Shown here piece after piece: positions 6,689 to 9,063 of a stretch of 9,063 nucleotides of DNA. The stretch is from an uncultured Clostridia bacterium (GTDB lineage Bacteria; Bacillota; Clostridia; Oscillospirales; Ruminococcaceae): assembly GCA_947177545.1 (NCBI GenBank), contig CAMWVF010000025.1, positions 1-9,063 of the forward strand. Reading direction: 5' to 3'. Below the pieces are notes generated by a model. It was not told where the DNA came from, ran no database searches, and saw nothing but the letters and a program-made list of their open reading frames with translations. Numbering within the stretch: position 1 is the first letter of the stretch; every line of letters starts with the position of its first letter. Position numbers and translations under genes: made by a program.

Positions 6689-6719
6689 AGGCTTAGCAGG
6701 GGAAGAAAGGAGCGGTAAT

Positions 6720-7448
6720 ATGTATACTGTAAAAGAGGTAAACAGGCGGACTGGAGTAAGTGTGCGCACGCTTCACCATTATGACAAAACAGGTCTGCTT
6801 AAGCCCTCTGGGCTGACGAGCTCAGGCTACAGGCTGTATGACGATATGGCTTTGCAGCGGCTGCACAGTATACTTATGTTCCGCGAGGTCGGATTTTCTT
6901 TAAATGAGATAAAGGAAATTCTTGACTCTCCCGATTTTGATTCCGACGAGGCTCTGGGTCAGCAGATAAAGTTGCTGGAGCTTCAAATGGACCGTATCGG
7001 AAGAATGATTTCCCTTGCGCGAGAAATGCGTGAAAAAGGAGGAAATGTTATGGATTTTGATATGTTTAAAGACGGTGGACTTGACAGCTTCAAGGAGGAG
7101 GTCAAGGCAAAATGGGGCGGCACGGTGGCATATGAGGAATATCAAGCCAAAACCGCAGGCAGAATGCCGTCCGAGCTTGAGGGTATTGCCAAGGAGCTTA
7201 TGGAAATTTTTGCCGACATAGGCGCACTGAAGCATACCGCACCCGACAGCGCGGCGGTTCGGGAGAAAATAGTCGAACTGCAAAAATTTATCACCGACAA
7301 TTACTATAATTGTACAGATGAGATATTGCGAGGTCTGGGGCAGATTTACGCCGCCGACGAGAGATTTAAGGCAAATATTGACAGTAAAGGCGGCGATGAT
7401 ACTGCTGAATTTGTGGCAAAGGCTATTTTGGTGTACTGCAATGGATAA
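6720..7448 (+). CDS. MerR-family regulator with TipAS ligand-binding domain (TipAL/Mta-like)
   Basis: A 242-residue transcriptional activator. The MerR winged helix-turn-helix spans 1-70: YTVKEVNRRTGVSVRTLHHYDKTGLL, then SGYRLY and VGFSLNEIKEIL. A dimerising helix covers about 76-107, and a TipAS-like drug-recognition domain covers about 115-241, ending in the family block ILRGLGQIYAADERF (202-216). TipAL and Mta activate multidrug-response promoters when an antibiotic binds this domain. AAGGAG at 6707-6712 supports the ATG. Cys198 lies where TipAL has a conserved cysteine; as I recall the TipAL sequence, the thiopeptide-reactive cysteine seven residues later is Gly205 here, which argues against covalent thiopeptide capture. 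No transporter or other obvious target gene is adjacent, so autoregulation is the only target suggested locally. Confidence 0.92.
   Translation: MYTVKEVNRRTGVSVRTLHHYDKTGLLKPSGLTSSGYRLYDDMALQRLHSILMFREVGFSLNEIKEILDSPDFDSDEALGQQIKLLELQMDRIGRMISLAREMREKGGNVMDFDMFKDGGLDSFKEEVKAKWGGTVAYEEYQAKTAGRMPSELEGIAKELMEIFADIGALKHTAPDSAAVREKIVELQKFITDNYYNCTDEILRGLGQIYAADERFKANIDSKGGDDTAEFVAKAILVYCNG
7038..7052 (+). promoter_or_regulatory. Internal ribosome-binding site and ATG for a TipAS-like short form
   Basis: Inside the MerR gene, GGAGG at 7038-7042, preceded by a run of A, lies 7 bases before the in-frame ATG codon of Met111 (7050-7052). Initiation there would make a 132-residue protein (7050-7448) holding only the ligand-binding domain. 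In Streptomyces lividans, tipA yields full-length TipAL and a free C-terminal TipAS by in-frame internal initiation at nearly the same residue. Confidence 0.55.
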
Positions 7449-7492
7449 AATTTACAAATCAAGGCAAATCACTTAATTTTATGATTTATCTA

Positions 7493-7521
7493 TTGCAATC
7501 ATGAAAAAAGTATGCTATAAT
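7493..7521 (+). promoter_or_regulatory. Sigma-A promoter of the TM1266-hydE operon
   Basis: TTGCAA at 7493-7498, a 17-bp spacer and TATAAT at 7516-7521, with TG at 7513-7514 making an extended -10. Transcription should start near 7528, about 175 nt before the first start codon, giving an unusually long structured leader. The hexamers and spacing match the promoter at 6231-6259. Confidence 0.78.
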
Positions 7522-7527
7522 TAACTT

Positions 7528-7680
7528 GTAAGCGGGAAGATACGTCTGACCGTAAACGGGCAAAAAATCAAATAAAATTATCTGTACTGACTTCCAAAGT
7601 TTTTTCTGCGGGGAAAGGCGATGTGATACGTTATAACTTTGTTTGTTATACCCGTTGGTCAGTATGTCCAACGGGTTTTT
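7528..7680 (+). ncRNA. Leader RNA with terminator/antiterminator alternatives (riboswitch-like attenuator)
   Basis: The untranslated leader ends in an intrinsic terminator. Segment 7546-7560 (CTGACC, GTAA, ACGGG) is complementary to the terminator's 5' arm and loop, 7651-7662 (CCCGT, T, GGTCAG), giving 11 Watson-Crick pairs around a bulge. A second segment, TACTGAC (7585-7591), pairs perfectly with GTCAGTA (7658-7664). Between them CAAAGTT (7595-7601) pairs with AACTTTG (7635-7641). The long pairing excludes the terminator, so it could act as a closing helix in an ON switch. I do not recognise a known riboswitch class. A protein-dependent antiterminator is possible. The 5' boundary is inferred from the promoter. 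Confidence 0.6.
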
Positions 7681-7685
7681 ATATT
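7651..7685 (+). terminator. Intrinsic terminator in the hydE-operon leader
   Basis: CCCGTTGG (7651-7658) and CCAACGGG (7668-7675) form a perfect 8-bp stem with a 9-base loop, followed at once by TTTTT and then a T-rich tail. It lies 22-27 bases before the ATG at 7703 and downstream of the operon promoter. It must therefore be read through for TM1266 and hydE to be made from that promoter, which marks it as a regulatory attenuator. Its alternative role is to end MerR transcription. Confidence 0.85.
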
Positions 7686-7702
7686 TTTGAAAGGAGAACA
7701 AC

Positions 7703-7960
7703 ATGGAAACAAGAGTTGCTCTTATCGGAATAGTGGTGGAAAATCTTGATTCAGTGGAAAAGCTGAACGGTTTGCTCCACGATTACGGAAAGTACATAAT
7801 CGGCAGAATGGGGATACCCTATGAAAAAAAGGGAGTTTCAATTATAAGCGTGGCGGTGGACGCTCCGCAGGATGCTATCAGTGCGCTGACGGGCAAGTTG
7901 GGTATGATAGACGGAGTTGCTGCAAAGACAATTTATTCCAAATTAGGTGATGCCAAATGA
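7703..7960 (+). CDS. TM1266-family iron-only hydrogenase system putative regulator
   Basis: An 85-residue small protein with an alternating strand/helix pattern of the ACT/ferredoxin-like kind. The opening METRVALIGIVVENLDSVEKLN, GKYIIGRMGIPYEKKGVSIISVAVDAP in the middle and LGMIDGVAAKTIYSK near the end match the family described as putative regulator of the iron-only hydrogenase system (TM1266 of Thermotoga maritima). The family is typically encoded beside hydE, hydF and hydG, as here. Its molecular role is not established; ligand sensing is suggested only by the fold. AAAGGAG just before the ATG is a strong ribosome-binding site. The stop overlaps the hydE start (ATGA), so the two are probably translationally coupled. 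Confidence 0.88.
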   Translation: METRVALIGIVVENLDSVEKLNGLLHDYGKYIIGRMGIPYEKKGVSIISVAVDAPQDAISALTGKLGMIDGVAAKTIYSKLGDAK

Positions 7961-9003
7961 GTCGAATTTTTGATCTTATTGACAAGCTTGAAAGGGAGCA
8001 TATATTATCTAAAGGTGAGCTTGTTGAAATCATTTTGGGACATACTCCCGAAAGCGACGAGTACCTTTTTGAAAAGGCGAGAGCCGTCCGAGAAAAAATC
8101 TACGGCAAGGACGTTTATATGCGAGGACTTATTGAATTTACCAATTACTGCAAAAATGACTGCCTTTACTGTGGTATCCGCCGCAGCGCAAAAAATGCGG
8201 AGAGATACCGTCTTACTGAGGAACAAATTTTAGACTGCTGCGAAACGGGCTACGGACTGGGCTTCCGCACCTTTGTACTGCAAGGCGGCGAGGACGGTTT
8301 TTATACTGACGATAAAATTGTAAGCATTGTTTCGCAGATAAAAGAAAAATTTCCCGATTGTGCGGTAACGCTTTCCATTGGTGAAAAGTCTCGTGAAAGC
8401 TACGAAAAGTTTCGCAAAGCAGGAGCGGATCGCTATCTTTTGCGGCATGAGACCGCAAACAGCGAGCATTACGGAAAGCTCCACCCGAAAGAGCTTTCTC
8501 TTGAAAATCGAATGAAATGCCTTGCCGACCTGAAAGAACTGGGTTTCCAGACAGGCTGCGGGTTTATGGTGGGTTCTCCGTTTCAGACTGCGGAAAATCT
8601 TGCGGAAGATTTGCTGTACATTCACGATTTGCAGCCTCATATGGTAGGAATAGGTCCGTTTATTCCACACCATGACACTCCATTTTCTGAGAAAAAACAG
8701 GGCAGTCTTGAAACGACTTTGCTTATGCTTGGACTGACAAGGCTTATCGTCCCAAATGTTCTTCTGCCCGCCACAACCGCTTTGGGGACTATTCACCCAA
8801 AGGGCAGGGAAATGGGGATTTTAGCAGGTGCAAATGTTGTCATGCCGAACCTTTCCCCGAAAGACGTGCGGAAAAAATATTTGCTGTACGACAACAAAAT
8901 CTGCACAGGCGACGAAGCCGCCGAGTGCATAGCATGTCTGGGACGGCGAATGGAGTCAATCGGCTATAAGCTTGTCTCCGCAAGGGGAGACCATAAAAAA
9001 TGA
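7957..9003 (+). CDS. hydE: [FeFe]-hydrogenase H-cluster radical SAM maturase HydE
   Basis: A 348-residue radical SAM enzyme that works with HydG and HydF in building the diiron subcluster of [FeFe]-hydrogenase. The SAM [4Fe-4S] motif is CKNDCLYC (Cys65, Cys69, Cys72) within FTNYCKNDCLYCGIRR. Other HydE/BioB-like blocks are GYGLGFRTFVLQGGED at 98-113, LLRHETAN at 161-168, GCGFMVGSPFQT at 200-211 and GIGPFIPHHDTPF at 231-243. A C-terminal set, Cys316-x7-Cys324-x2-Cys327, has the same spacing as the second, non-essential cluster site of T. maritima HydE. The length is normal. The ATG overlaps the previous stop, with AGGTGA upstream. A gene starts 19 bases after the stop, so the operon continues. 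Its presence implies [FeFe]-hydrogenase activity, although hydG, hydF and the hydrogenase are not in view. Confidence 0.95.
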   Translation: MSRIFDLIDKLEREHILSKGELVEIILGHTPESDEYLFEKARAVREKIYGKDVYMRGLIEFTNYCKNDCLYCGIRRSAKNAERYRLTEEQILDCCETGYGLGFRTFVLQGGEDGFYTDDKIVSIVSQIKEKFPDCAVTLSIGEKSRESYEKFRKAGADRYLLRHETANSEHYGKLHPKELSLENRMKCLADLKELGFQTGCGFMVGSPFQTAENLAEDLLYIHDLQPHMVGIGPFIPHHDTPFSEKKQGSLETTLLMLGLTRLIVPNVLLPATTALGTIHPKGREMGILAGANVVMPNLSPKDVRKKYLLYDNKICTGDEAAECIACLGRRMESIGYKLVSARGDHKK

Positions 9004-9022
9004 CGGGAGGCAGGTTAGGAGT

Positions 9023-9063
9023 ATGATAATTTATTTGGTCAGACCCGATACAAAATATTATGA
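9023..9063 (+). CDS. 5' end of the next gene in the hydE operon (partial, unidentified)
   Basis: TTAGGAG at 9015-9021 sits close before an ATG at 9023 that reads M-I-I-Y-L-V-R-P-D-T-K-Y-Y to the window edge with no stop. The gap from hydE is only 19 bases, so co-transcription is likely. Thirteen residues do not identify it. They do not look like the usual start of HydF, and IYLVR only loosely recalls histidine-phosphatase openings, without the catalytic His. Confidence 0.55.
   Translation, partial: MIIYLVRPDTKYY

Noticed and set aside
7610..7626. Two-codon start-stop leader frame (ATGTGA at 7621) with purine-rich sequence before it
   Set aside because: The ribosome-binding match is poor or badly spaced and a start-stop has no peptide content; without ribosome data it is coincidence.
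7528..7680. T-box, cobalamin, TPP, SAM-I or c-di-GMP-I riboswitch
   Set aside because: I looked for the conserved core strings of these classes as I know them and found none; the leader is left unclassified rather than forced into a class.
8230..8796. 188-codon open frame on the - strand within hydE
   Set aside because: hydE in the other strand is an unmistakable conserved enzyme; the antisense product shows no recognisable domain.

Overview
The window looks like chromosomal DNA of a strictly anaerobic, low-to-mid GC Firmicute. An Oscillospiraceae/Ruminococcus-like clostridium fits best. The inference rests on Rnf-type membrane subunits beside a cell-wall cluster, an [FeFe]-hydrogenase maturase, strong Shine-Dalgarno sites, GTG and TTG starts, and canonical sigma-A promoters. 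All recognised genes lie on the + strand. There is no sign of phage, insertion sequence, CRISPR, tRNA or rRNA.

Layout. (1) 1-1236 is the tail of an rnf-type operon: the last codons of an upstream gene (probably rnfG), then rnfE and rnfA. Both are divergent and have lost three of the four cysteines that normally hold the intramembrane [2Fe-2S] cluster. The expected rnfB does not follow. (2) 1268-2509 encodes a membrane-anchored protein with a DUF4015-like putative glycoside hydrolase domain. (3) 2510-2687 holds a ladder of TTACA repeats spaced in whole helical turns, running into a near-consensus promoter. It drives 2688-4958, a class A penicillin-binding protein. (4) 5106-6215 encodes an RlmL/YpsC-type THUMP RNA methyltransferase with a TTG start. 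(5) 6292-6525 encodes a 77-residue membrane protein with a split zinc ribbon and its own promoter. (6) 6720-7448 encodes a MerR/TipAL-like drug-sensing regulator. Its promoter has the 19-bp spacer of MerR-controlled promoters, and the gene carries an internal ribosome-binding site that would release the ligand-binding domain alone. (7) 7493-9003 is a hydrogenase-maturation operon: promoter, roughly 150-nt leader with an intrinsic terminator and complementary antiterminator segments, a TM1266-family protein, hydE, and the start of one more gene at the right edge.

How it fits together. The ends concern anaerobic electron flow (Rnf-like redox complex, H-cluster assembly). The middle concerns the cell envelope (peptidoglycan polymerase, putative surface hydrolase). 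The best leads for new biology are the hydE-operon leader, the cysteine-poor RnfE/RnfA pair, the helically phased operator in front of the PBP gene, and the internal start in the TipAL-like gene. These are read from sequence only; no database search or structure calculation was run.
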